DNA from: Ehretia macrophylla
Taxonomy: Eukaryota; Streptophyta; Magnoliopsida; Boraginales; Ehretiaceae
Length of the DNA: 64,000 bases
Direction of reading: 5' to 3'
NCBI GenBank assembly: GCA_037974665.1
Contig: CM075783.1
Span: forward strand, 15,718,762 to 15,782,761
The translations under genes and the position numbers were made by a program. The notes under the pieces were generated by a model. The model worked only from the letters and a program-made list of their open reading frames with translations, searched no databases and had not been told where the DNA came from. This document shows, piece by piece, positions 32,393-44,500 of the stretch (its first letter is position 1; every line of letters begins with the position of its first letter).

Positions 32393-35300
32393 ACTTGTAT
32401 TATTGAATGATAATGTCATCCACTTTCTTCCGAATCAAATTAACCTATGCTATTTTTCAACAATTCCATCCCATGCCGATTCCAAATGAGATGCCCAATA
32501 TGGTTGGTAACTATAATTTTCAATTTTAAAATATTTTCACTTTTTGTGTATTTGCTACGGATAATACACAAAGTCCATTACGATTCAAATGGATTCTGTA
32601 AGGGTTTGCTAAATTATGTGTTAATTAGTAGATGAGTTAAATCCATCAGTTTATCCAAAAATCCCAATGGGTAAAATGGATTTATCTTATGAGTTATTGC
32701 TTATATTAATTCAGTAAATTATACTTGTATTATTGAATGCTAATGTCATCCACTTTCTTCCGAATCAAGTTAACCCATGCCGCTAGTGGGTTCAAAGGCT
32801 CCCTACACCAAACCTTGCACAAGCAGGTTTTTCGACAATTCCATCCCATGCCGATTCCAAATGAGATACCCAAAATGGTTGGTAACTAGAATTTTGAATT
32901 TTAATATATTTTCACTTTTTGTGTATTAGCTACGGATAATACACAAAATCCATTTCGATTCTAATGGATTCTGTAAGGGTTATCTAAATTCTGTGTTAAT
33001 TAATAGATGAGTTAAATCCATCAGTTTATCCTAAAATCCCATTGGGTAAAATGGATTTATCTTATGAGTTATTGCAAATATTAATTCAGTAAATTATACT
33101 TGTATTATTGAATGCTAATGTCATCCACTTTCTTCCGAATCAAGTTAACTAATGCTGCTAGTGGGTTTAAAGGCTCCATGCACCGAACCTTGCACAAGCA
33201 GGTTTTTCGACAATTCCATCCCATGTCGATTCCAACTGAGATGCCAAAAATGGTTGGTAACAATAAATTTTCAATTTTAATATATTTTCACTTTTTGTGT
33301 ATTAGCTACGGATAATACACAAAATCCAGTCCGATTCAAATGGATTCTGTAAGGGTTTGCTAAATTCCATGTTAATTAGTAGATGAGTTAAATCCATAAG
33401 TTTATCCTAAAATCCCATTGGGTAAAATGGATTTATCTTATGAGTTATTGCTTATATTAATTCAGTAAATTATACTTGTATTATTGAATGCTAATGTCAT
33501 CCACTTTCTTCCGAATCAAGTTAACCCACGCTACTAGTGGGTTCAAAGGCTCCCTAAACCAAACCTTGCACAAGCAGGTTTTTCGACAATTCCATCCCAT
33601 GCCGATTCTAACTGAGATGCTCCAAAATGGTTGGTAACTATAAATTTTTAATTTTAATATAGTTTCACTTTTTGTGTATTAGCTACGGATAATACACAAA
33701 TTCCATTCTGATTCAAATGGATTCTGTAAGGGTTTGCTAAATTATGTGTTAATTAGTAGATGAGTTAAATCCATCAGTTTATCCTAAAATCCCATTGGGT
33801 AAAATGGATTTATCTTATGAGTTATTGCTTATACTAATTCAGTAAGTTATACTTGTATTATTGAATGCTAATGTCATCCACTTTCTTCCGAATCAAGTTA
33901 ACCCATGCTGCTAGTGGGTTCAAAGGCTCCCTACACCAAACATTGCACAAGTAGGTTTTTCGACAATTCGATCCCATGCCGATTCCAAGTAAGATGCCCA
34001 AAATGGTTGGTAACTATAAATTTTCAATTTTAATATATTTTCACTTTTTGTGTATTAGCTACGGATAATACACAAAATCCATTACGATTCAAATGGATTA
34101 TGTAAGGGTTTGCTAAATTTTGTGTTAATTAGTAGATGAGTTAAATCCATCAGTTTATCCTAAAATCCCATTGGGTAAAATGGATTTATCTTATGAGTTA
34201 TTGCTTATATTAATTCAGTAAATTATACTTGTATAATTGAATGCTAATGTCATCCACTTTCTTCCGGATCAAGTGAACCCATGCTGCTATTGGGTTCAAA
34301 GGCTCCTTACACCAAACCTTGCACAAGCAGGTTTTTCGACAATTCCATCCCATGCCTATTCCAAATGAGATGCCCAAAATAGTTGGTAACTATAAATTTT
34401 CAATTTTAATATATTTTCACTTTTTGTGTATTAGCTACGGATAATACACAAAATCCATTCCGATTCAAATGGATTCCGTAAGGGTTTGCTAAATTCTGTG
34501 TTAATTAATAGATGAGTTAAATCCATCAGTGTATCCTAAAATCCCATTAGGTAAAATGGATTTATCTTATGAGTTATTGCAAATATTAATTCAGTAAATT
34601 ATACTTGTATTATTGAATGCTAATGTCATCCACTTTCTTCCGAATCTAGTTAACCCATGCTGCTAGTGGGTTCAAAGGCTCCCTACACCAAACCTTGCAC
34701 AAACAGGTTTTTCGACAATTCCATCCATGCCGATTCCAACTGAGATGCCCAAAATGGTTGGTAACTAGAATTTTGAATTTTAATATATTTTCACTTTTTG
34801 TGCATTAGCTACGGATAATACACAAAATCCATTTTGATTCTAATGGATTCTGTAAGGGTTATCTAAATTATGTGTTAATTAATAGATGAGTTAAATCCAT
34901 CAGTTTATCCTAAAATCCCATTGGGTAAAATGATTTTATCTTATGAGTTATTGCAAATATTAATTCAGTAAATTATACTTGTATTATTGAATGCTAATGT
35001 CATCCACTTTCTTCTGAATCAAGTTAACTAATGCTGCTAGTGGGTTCAAAGGCTCCATGCACCGAACCTTGCACAAGCAGGTTTTTCGACAATTCCATCC
35101 CATGTCGATTCCAACTGAGATGCCAAAAATGGTTGGTAACTATAAATTTACAATTTTAATATATTTTCACTTTTTGTGTATTAGCTACGGATAATACACA
35201 AAATCCATTCCGATTCAAATGGATTCTGTAAGGGTTTGCTAAATTCCATGTTAATTAGTAGATGAGTTAAATCCATCAGTTTATCCTAAAATCCCATTGG

Positions 35301-38300
35301 GTAAAATGGATTTATCTTATGAGTTATTGCTTATATTAATTCAGTAAATTATACTTGTATTATTGAATGCTAATGTCATCCACTTTCTTCCGAATCAAGT
35401 TAACCCATGCTACTAGTGGGTTCAAAGGCTCCCTAAACCAAACCTTGTACAAGCAGGTTTTTCGACAATTCCATCCCATGCCGATTCTAACTGAGATGCT
35501 CCAAAATGGTTGGTAACTATAAATTTTTAATTTTAATATAGTTTCACTTTTTGTGTATTAGCTACGGATAATACACAAATTCCATTCTGATTCAAATGGA
35601 TTCTGTAAGGGTTTGCTAAATTATGTGTTAATTAGTAGATGAGTTAAATCCATCAGTTTATCCTAAAATCCAATTGGGTAAAATGGATTTATCTTATGAG
35701 TTATTGCTTATACTAATTTAGTAAATTATACTTGTATTATTGAATGCTAATGTCATCCACTTTCTTCCGAATCAAGTTAACCCATGCTGCTAGTGGGTTC
35801 AAAGGCTCCCTACACCAAACATTGCACAAGTAGGTTTTTCGACAATTCGATCCCATGCCGATTCCAAGTAAGATGCCCAAAATGGTTGGTAACTATAAAT
35901 TTTCAATTTTAATATATTTTCACTTTTTGTGTATTAGCTACGGATAATACACAAAATCCATTACGATTCAAATGGATTCTGTAAGGGTTTGCTAAATTCT
36001 GTGTTAATTAGTAGATGAGTTAAATCCATCAGTTTATCCTAAAATCCCATTGGGTAAAATGGATTTATCTTATGAGTTATTGCTTATATTAATTCAGTAA
36101 ATTATACTTGTATAATTGAATGCTAATGTCATCCACTTTCTTCCGGATCAAGTGAACCCATGCTGCTATTGGGTTCAAAGGCTCCTTACACCAAACCTTG
36201 CACAAGCAGGTTTTTCGACAATTCCATCCCATGCCTATTCCAAATGAGATGCCCAAAATAGTTGGTAACTATAAATTTTCAATTTTAATATATTTTCACT
36301 TTTTGTGTATTAGCTACGGATAATACACAAAATCCATTCCGATTCAAATGGATTCCGTAAGGGTTTGCTAAATTCTGTGTTAATATTAACATGAGTTAAA
36401 TCGATCAGTGTATCCTAAAATCCCATTAGGTAAAATGGATTTATCTTATGAGTTATTGCAAATATTAATTCAGTAAATTATACTTGTATTATTGAATGCT
36501 AATGTCATCCACTTTCTTCCGAATCTAGTTAACCCATGCTGCTAGTGGGTTCAAAGGCTCCCTACACCAAACCTTGCACAAACAGGTTTTTCGACAATTC
36601 CATCCATGCCGATTCCAACTGAGATGCCCAAAATGGTTGGTAACTATAAATTTTAAATTTTAATATATTTTCACTTTTTGTGTATTAGCTACGGATAATA
36701 CACAAAATTCATTCCGATTCAAATGGATTCTGTAAGGGTTTGCCAAATTCTGTGTTAATTAGTAGATAAGTTAAATTCATCAGTTTATCCTAAAATCTCA
36801 TTGGGTAAAATGGATTTATCTTACGAGTTATTGATTATATTAAATCAGTAAATTGTACTTGTATTATTGAATGCTAATGTCATCCACTTTCTCCCGAATC
36901 AAGTCAACCCATGCTGCTAGCAGGTTCAAAGGCTCCCTACACCAAACCTTGCACAAGCAGGTTTTTCGACAATTCGAACCCATGCTGATTCCAACTGAGA
37001 TGCCCCAAAATGGTTGGTAACTATAAATTTTCAATTTTAATATATTTTCACTTTTTGTGTATTAGCTACGGATAATACACAAATTCCATTCCGATTCAAA
37101 TGGATTCTGTAAGGGTTTGCTAAATTCTGTGTTAATTAGTAGATGAGTTAAATCCATCAGTTTATCCTAAAATCCCATTGGGTAAAATGAATTTATCTTA
37201 TGAGTTATTGGTTATATTAATTCAGTAAATTATAGTTGTATTATTGAATGCTAATGTCATCCACTTTCTTCCGAATCAAGTTAACCCATGCTGCTTGTGG
37301 GTTCAAAGGCTCCCTACACCAAACCTTGCACAAGCAGGTTTTTCGACAATTCGATCCCATGCCGATTCCAACTAAGATGCCCAAAATGGTTGGTAACTAT
37401 AAATTTTCAATTTTTATATATTTTCACTTTTTGTGTATTAGCTACGGATAATACACAAAATCCATTCCGATTCAAATGGATTCTGTAAGGGTTTGCTAAA
37501 TTCTGTGTTAATTAGTAGATGTGTTAAATCCATCAGTTTATCCTAAAATCCCATTGGGTAAAATGGATTTATCTTATGAGTTATTGCTTATATTAATTCA
37601 GTAAATTATACTTGTATTATTGAATGCTAATGTCATCCACTTTATTCCGGATCAAGTTAGCCCATGCTGCTATTGGGTTCAAAGGCTCCATACACCAAAC
37701 CTTGCACAAGCCGATTTTTCGACAATTCCATCCCATGCCTATTCCAAATGAGATGCCCAAAATAGTTGGTAACTATAAATTTTCAATTTTAATAGATTTT
37801 CACTTTTTGTGTATTAGCTACGGATAATACACAAAATCCATTCCGATACAAATGGATTCTGTAAGGGTTTGCTAAATTCTGTGTTAATTAGTTGATGAGT
37901 TAAATCTATCAGTTTATCCTAAAATCCCATTGGGTAAAATGGATTTATCTTATGAGTTATTGCTCATATTAAATCAGTAAATTATACTTGTATTATTGAA
38001 TGCTAATGTCATCCACTTTCTTCCGAATCAAGTTAACCCATGCTGCTAGTAGGTTCAATGGCTCCCTATACCAAACCTTGCACAAGCAGGTTTTTCGAAA
38101 ATTCCATCCCATGCTGATTCCTACTGAGATACCCCAAAATGGTTGGTAACTATAAATTTTCAAATTTGATATATTTTCACTCTTTGTATATTAGCTACGG
38201 ACAATACACAAATTCCATTCCGATTCAAATGGATTTTGTAAGGGTTTGCTAAATTCTGTGTTAATTAGTAGATGAGTTAAATTCATCAGTTTATCCTAAA

Positions 38301-39145
38301 ATCCCATTGGGTAAAATGAAATTATCTTATGAGTTATTGGTTATATTAATTCAGTAAATTATACTTGTATTATTGAATGCTAATGTCATCCACTTTCTTC
38401 CGAATCAAGTTAACCCATGCTGCTAGTGGGTTCAAAGGCTCCCTACACCAAACCTTGCACAAGCAGGTTTTTCGACAATTCCATCCTATGCCGATTCCAA
38501 ATGAGATGCCCAAAATGGTTGGTAACTAGACTTTTCAATTTTAAAATATTTTCACTTTTTGTGTATTAGCTACGGATAATACACAAAATCCATTCCGATT
38601 CAAATGGATTCTGTAAGGGTTTGCTAAATTCTGTGTTAATTAGTAGATGAGTTAAATCCATCAGTTTATCCTAAAATCCCATTGGGTAAAATGGATTTCT
38701 CTTATGAGTTATTGCTTATATTAATTTAGTAAATTATACTTGTATTATTGAATGGTAATGTCATCCACTTTCTTCCGAATCAAGTTAACCCATGCTGCTA
38801 GTAGGTTGGAAGGCTCCCTACACCAAACCTTGCACAAGCAGGTTTTTCGACAATTCGATCCCATGCTGATTCCAACTGAGATGCCCCAAAATGGTTGGTA
38901 ACTATAAATTTTCAATTTTAATATATTTTCACTTTTTGTGTGTTAGCTACGGATAATACATAAATTCCATTCCGATTCAAATGGATTCTGTAAGGGTTTG
39001 CTAAATTCTGTGTTAATTAGTAGATGAGTTAAATCCATCAGTTTATCCTAAAATCCCATTAGGTAAAATGAATTTATCGTATGAGTTATTGCTTATATTA
39101 ATTCAGTAAATTATACTTGTATTATTGAATGCTAATGTTATCCAC
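32393..39145 (+). repeat. 376-bp satellite array, block C
   Basis: About 18 monomers continuing in phase from block B after the gypsy nest. The first carries the short-monomer variant (about 32,405-32,480). It includes a clean five-monomer tandem duplication, listed separately, and ends at the solo LTR. Confidence 0.96.
32880..36637 (+). repeat. Adjacent duplication of five satellite monomers (period 1,879 bp)
   Basis: Copy 1 is about 32,880-34,758 and copy 2 about 34,759-36,637. They share private variants at identical offsets: GATTCTAATGG, GGCTCCATGCACCGAACC, CTTATACTAATT, ACATTGCACAAGTAGG, TGTATAATTGAATG, GGATCAAGTGAACCC, GATTCCGTAAGG and ATTCCATCCATGCCG. Neighbouring monomers within a copy differ far more from each other than matching monomers between copies. 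This is a recent higher-order duplication. Confidence 0.9.
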
Positions 39146-41525
39146 TGTGAAACCCCACTTTTCTACTTTAACTCGATTTACGTGTTTTATCTCGTTTTGC
39201 ATTCATTTGACCTGTTTATGTGCTATATGACCTAGAATGTTATAATTTTGATGTCAATAATCCTAATACGTGCTAAATGTGCATTCATGAAATTTTCATA
39301 AAAAATGGGATAAGAAATTTTATCGTCGATTTTTAGTGAATAGTATTTTCAAAATACGTCCGCTAAAATTTTGAAACTGCTCTTTTTAACCCTTCTAGAC
39401 CTAGTCCGCGGACTTTAATAGACCTGTGTTTGATTAAAACGGTTTTAAAATAGGCTTAGGAATTTATTAGGGTTTTTACACCGACTTTTGCGAAAATCGA
39501 GTTTTAAGCCGACTCGGGTGAAATTGTTTGATTGTAAAACTTCTTGTCACCTAAAAATAATCTACTTGGACTATCTTGAGTGTTGAATAATTGTTTGGAA
39601 CTTTGGTGATCAAGAAAATGCATTTAAAGTCAAGAAAACACAAAAAAATGCTAAGTTTCAACTTTGACTATCATTTAAATGGTTGACCAACAAGCTTATA
39701 TCACCAACACACACTCACAAAGCACAAAAACTCCCCAAAAACACACACAAAACCGTGGCTCCTTGGAGGAGAAAGATGAAGGCATTTTCAAAGCATTTTT
39801 CTCATAGATTTTGTATTTCAAAGCCGAATTGAGTGATTCAAAGCTTGATTTCACTTGTTTGGCATCCATTCTACACATTTCTTGCATCAAAACACATCAA
39901 AGGGGAGAGAAAAATTCTAGATCTCAAAAGTTGTCTTTTGCATTTTTGTGTATAAATGAAAATTGAACCGTTAGAATTCTAATCTGATGTTAGATTATTG
40001 CTCCTTGCATGCTAGGGATCATTTAGCTGTAATACTACGAGTTTTTATCGGTTGTAGCATAATTTTTATTTTTCGGGTATTTAAATTTGATTAATTTGTT
40101 CAAAGTTGATTAAATTGAGTTGTGTTGATTGGAATCGATTGCCGTCGATTTCTAAAAGTTTGTTAATTACGTGGTAGCGCTGTTGTAATGCCGAATTTTT
40201 GATTGTGATGTTCGTGCCAAAGTCCGAAAAATCCAGCCAAGACATCCTAGGGTTTTAGGGTTATCGGTCATGATTTGGAGGTGTTATGGTGGATTTCCGA
40301 GAGGGCTAATGTATTAGGTTGAATGGGTGAGTGATAGAAACTGATTTGGCAATGTTTGGGTTAGTAGAATGTAAGTTATGAATTTTTTAAGTTTAGGTTG
40401 TCATTCTTTAATTTCTTGAACGATGCCTTTAGATGATTGGGTGGTGTTTGAGTGTTGAATGGTGAGTTGTTGATGAGTAATTTAGGGTTTAATTGTGTAT
40501 ATAATGCATGTCCGGTTAGATGGCCTACTTTGTCATCTAACTAAGTTATTGTTGCTTAAATGATAATTGATGCTATCAATGATGAATAAATGATGATTGA
40601 TTGATGATTGATTGATGATTGATGATTATGGAGTCTTGGTATGTGTGTGCCACCTCTCGGGCAGTGTTGGGCTGTCGGGTTGATAACGGCATGACTACCA
40701 GAGGCTACCCCCAGCTCGCATGACGGAGGTGTCATGGAGGGAGAGGCTAGTGAGGTACCTCGGGTGCGTGAGTAATGGGGAGTTATAAGAAGAACGGTTG
40801 AGATCGAGATGGCACTTGGAGCTACACCAAATAGAGTATCCTTTATTGAATGGTTATATAGTTATGTGATGATAGTATTATTTATGTTATTGTGTGTTTA
40901 CTGACTCAAAGGATTATTCCAAGGAGTTTAGTAGACCTTGCTCGAGATCTATCGGATCCTCGTTGGGCTTATTTTATATAAGCTCACTCTCTATTATTGC
41001 ATGCATACAGGTGTACTTTTGCAGGATTACGGGTACGTGCCTCCTGAAGAGGAGAATGTGGAAAACGTGCCTTTCGTGGATGAGTCCTATGTTCCAGAGT
41101 CTTATCCATGATGTCGTACATGTTTTATTATCTTGTAAATTAACATAGTAGACTTTTATCTGCTTTGTAGTTTATAATGTATAAGATGTTGTTAAGTTAA
41201 TGAATTAGTTGATGTTGTCTTAGTAGCCTATCTTTTGTTTATGATTAGGTTGCTAGATTGGCAATATGTTTTTGTATTGTATATTAAGGGTTCATGTATT
41301 ATGTTGGAACGGAGGCATATAACGAGGAATGTTTATTGTATGATATGGTCATGATGTATGTTATTATGTCATTGAGAAGTTGTTTGTTGTATGGTTTATG
41401 GAGTTGATGTATGATGTCCTATGGAGGTTGGTTTAGAGCCTCGGTATCCTATTTACTGTCGTTATACTGCCGAAATTCCATTGCGTCCTGACTGATTATA
41501 GAAGGGGTCGACTTGGGGCGTGACA
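39146..41525 (+). mobile_element. Solo gypsy LTR (2,380 bp)
   Basis: Starts TGTGAAACCCC and ends GGGGCGTGACA, with satellite on both sides and a target repeat that differs by one base (TCCAC at 39,141-39,145, TCTAC at 41,526-41,530). No internal sequence remains, so it is the usual product of recombination between two LTRs. It resembles the inner element's LTR in overall plan, including the TATATAAG box (40,975-40,982) and the micro-ORF. A GATT-rich microsatellite lies at about 40,585-40,627. The changed target repeat suggests it is older than the nested pair. Confidence 0.92.
41001..41111 (+). CDS. Conserved LTR micro-ORF, 36 codons (solo LTR)
   Basis: ATG-started frame of 36 residues with QDYGYVPPEEENV and VDESYVPESYP. 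From the GGT codon onward it differs from the inner-element version by four silent changes (CAA/CAG, TCA/TCC, GTC/GTT, CCT/CCA) and one S to L replacement; the second and third codons also differ. Frame, length and stop are kept although this LTR no longer belongs to an element. Confidence 0.5.
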   Translation: MHTGVLLQDYGYVPPEEENVENVPFVDESYVPESYP

Positions 41526-44500
41526 TCTACTTTCCTCCGAATCAAGTTAACCCATGCTGCTAGTGGGTTCAAAGGCTCCCTACCCCAAACCTTGCACAAG
41601 CAGGTTTTTCGACAATTCCATCCCATGCCGATTCCAAATGAGATGCCCAAAATAGTTGGTAACTATAAATTTTCAATTTTAATATATTTTCACTTTTTGT
41701 GTATTAGCTACGGATAATACACAAAATCCATTCTGATTCAAATGGATTCTGTAGAGGTTTGCTAAATTTTGTGTTAAATAGTAGATGAGTTAAATCCATC
41801 AGTTTATCCTAAAATCCCATTGGGTAAAATGGATTTATCTTATGAGTTATTGTTATATTAATTCAGTAAATTATACTTGTATTATTGAATGATAATGTCA
41901 TCCACTTTCTTCCGAATCAAATTAACCCATCCGGTTTTTCGACAATTCCATCCCATGCCGATTCCAAATGAGATGCCCAAAATGGTTGGTAACTATAATT
42001 TTCAATTTTAAAATATTTTCACTTTTTGTGTACTAGCTACGGATAATACACAAAGTCCATTCCGATTCAAATGGATTCTGTAAGGGTTTGCTAAATTCTG
42101 TGTTAATTAGTAGATGAGTTAAATCCATTAGTTTATCCTAAAATTCCATTGGGTAAAATGGATTTATCTTATGAGTTATTGCTTATATTAATTCAGTAAA
42201 TTAAACTTGTATTATTGAATGCTAATGTCATCCACTTTCTTCCGAATCAAGTTAATCCATGCTGCTAGTGGGTTCAAAGGCTCCCTACACCAAATCTTGC
42301 ACAAGCAGGTTTTTCGACAATTTCATCCCATGCCGATTCCAAATGAGATGCCCAAAATGGTTGGTAACTAGAATTTTCAATTTTAATATATTTTCACTTT
42401 TTGTGTATTAGCTACGGATAATACACAAAATCCATTTCGATTCAAATGGATTTTGTAAGGGTTATCTAAATTCTGTGTTAAATAATAGATGAGTTAAATC
42501 CATCAGTTTATCCTAAAATCCCATTGGGTAAAATGGATTTATCTTATGAGTTATTGCAAATATTAATTCAGTAAATTATACTTGTATTATTGAAAGCTAA
42601 TGTCATCCACTTTCTTCCGAATCAAGTTAACCAATGCTGCTAGTGAGTTCAAAGGCTCCCTGCACCAAACCTTGCACAAGCATGTTTTTCGACAATTCCA
42701 TCCCATGTCGATTCCAACTGAGATGCCCAAAATGGTTGGTAACTATAAATTTTCAATTTTAATATATTTTCACTTTTTGTGTATTAGCTATGGATAATAC
42801 ACAAAATCCATTCCGATTCAAATGGATTCTGTAAGGGTTTGCTAAATTCTATGTTAATTAATAGATGAGTTAAATCCATCAGTTTATCCTAAAATCCCAT
42901 TGGGTAAAATGGATTTATCTTATGAGTTATTGCTTATATTAATTCAGTAAATTATACTTGTATTATTGAATGCTAATGTCATCCACTTTCTTCCGAATCA
43001 AGTTAACCCATGCTACTAGTGGGTTCAAAGGCTCCCTACACCAAACCTTGCACAAGCAGGTTTTTCGACAATTCCATCCCATGCCGATTCCAACTGAGAT
43101 GCTCCAAAATGGTTGGTAACTATAAATTTTCAATTTTAATATAGTTTCACTTTTTGTGTATTAGCTACGGATAATACACAAATTCCATTCCGATTCAAAT
43201 GGATTATGTAAGGGTTTGCTAAATTCTGTGTTAATTAGTATACGAGTTAAACCCATCAGTTTATCCTAAAATCCCATTGGGTAAAATGGATTTATCTTAT
43301 GAGTTATTGCTTATATTAATTCAGTAAATTATACTTGTATTATTGAATGCTAATGTCATCCACTTTCTTCTGAATCAAGTTAACCCATGCTGCTAGTGGG
43401 TTCAAAGGCTCCCTACACCAAACCTTGCACAATCAGGTTTTTCGACAATTCCATCCCATGCCGATTTCAACTGAGATGCCCAAATTGGTTGGTAACTAGA
43501 ATTTTCAATTTTAATATATTTTCACTTTTTGCGTATTAGCTATGGAAAATGCACAAAATCCATTCCGATTCAAATGGATTCTGTAAGGGTTTGCTAAATT
43601 CTGTGTTAATTAGTAGATGAGTTAAATTCATCAGTTTATCCTAAAATCCCTTTGGGTAAAATGGATTTATCTTATGAGTTATTGCTTATATTAATTCAGT
43701 AAATTATACTTGTACTATTGAATGCTGATGTCATCCACTTTCTTCCGAATCAAGTTAACCCATGAAGCTAGTGGGTTCAAAGGCTCCCTACACCAAACCT
43801 TGCACAAGCAGGTTTTTCGACAATTCCATCCCATGCCTATTCCAACTGAGATGCTCCAAAATGGTTGGTAACTATAAATTTTCAATTTTAATATAGTTTC
43901 ACTTTTTGAGTATTAGCTACGGATAATACACAAATTCCATTCTGATTCAAATGGATTCTGTAAAGGTTTGCTAAATTCTGTATTAATTAGTAGATGAGTT
44001 AAATCTATCAGCATATCCTAAAATCCCATTGGGTAAAATGGATTTATCTTAAGAGTTATTGTTTATATTAATTTAGTAAATTATACTTGTATTATTGAAT
44101 GCTAATGTCATCCACTTTCTTCCTAATCAAGTTAACCCATGCCGCTAGTGGGTTCAAAGGCTCCCTACACCAAACCTTGCACAAGCAAGTTTGTCGACAA
44201 TTCCATCTCATGCCGATTCCAACTGAGATGCCCAAAATGGTTGGCAACTAGAATTTTCAACTTTAATATATTTTCACTTTTTGTGTATTAGCTATGGATA
44301 ATACACAAAATCCATTCCGATTCAAATGGATTCTGTAAGGGTTTGCTAAATTCTGTGTTAATTAGTAGATGAGTTAAATCCATCAGTTTATCCTAAAATC
44401 CCATTGGGTAAAATGGATTTATCTTATGAGTTATTGCTTATATTAATTCAGTAAATTATACTTGTATTATTGAATGCTAATGTCATCCACTTTCTTCCAA

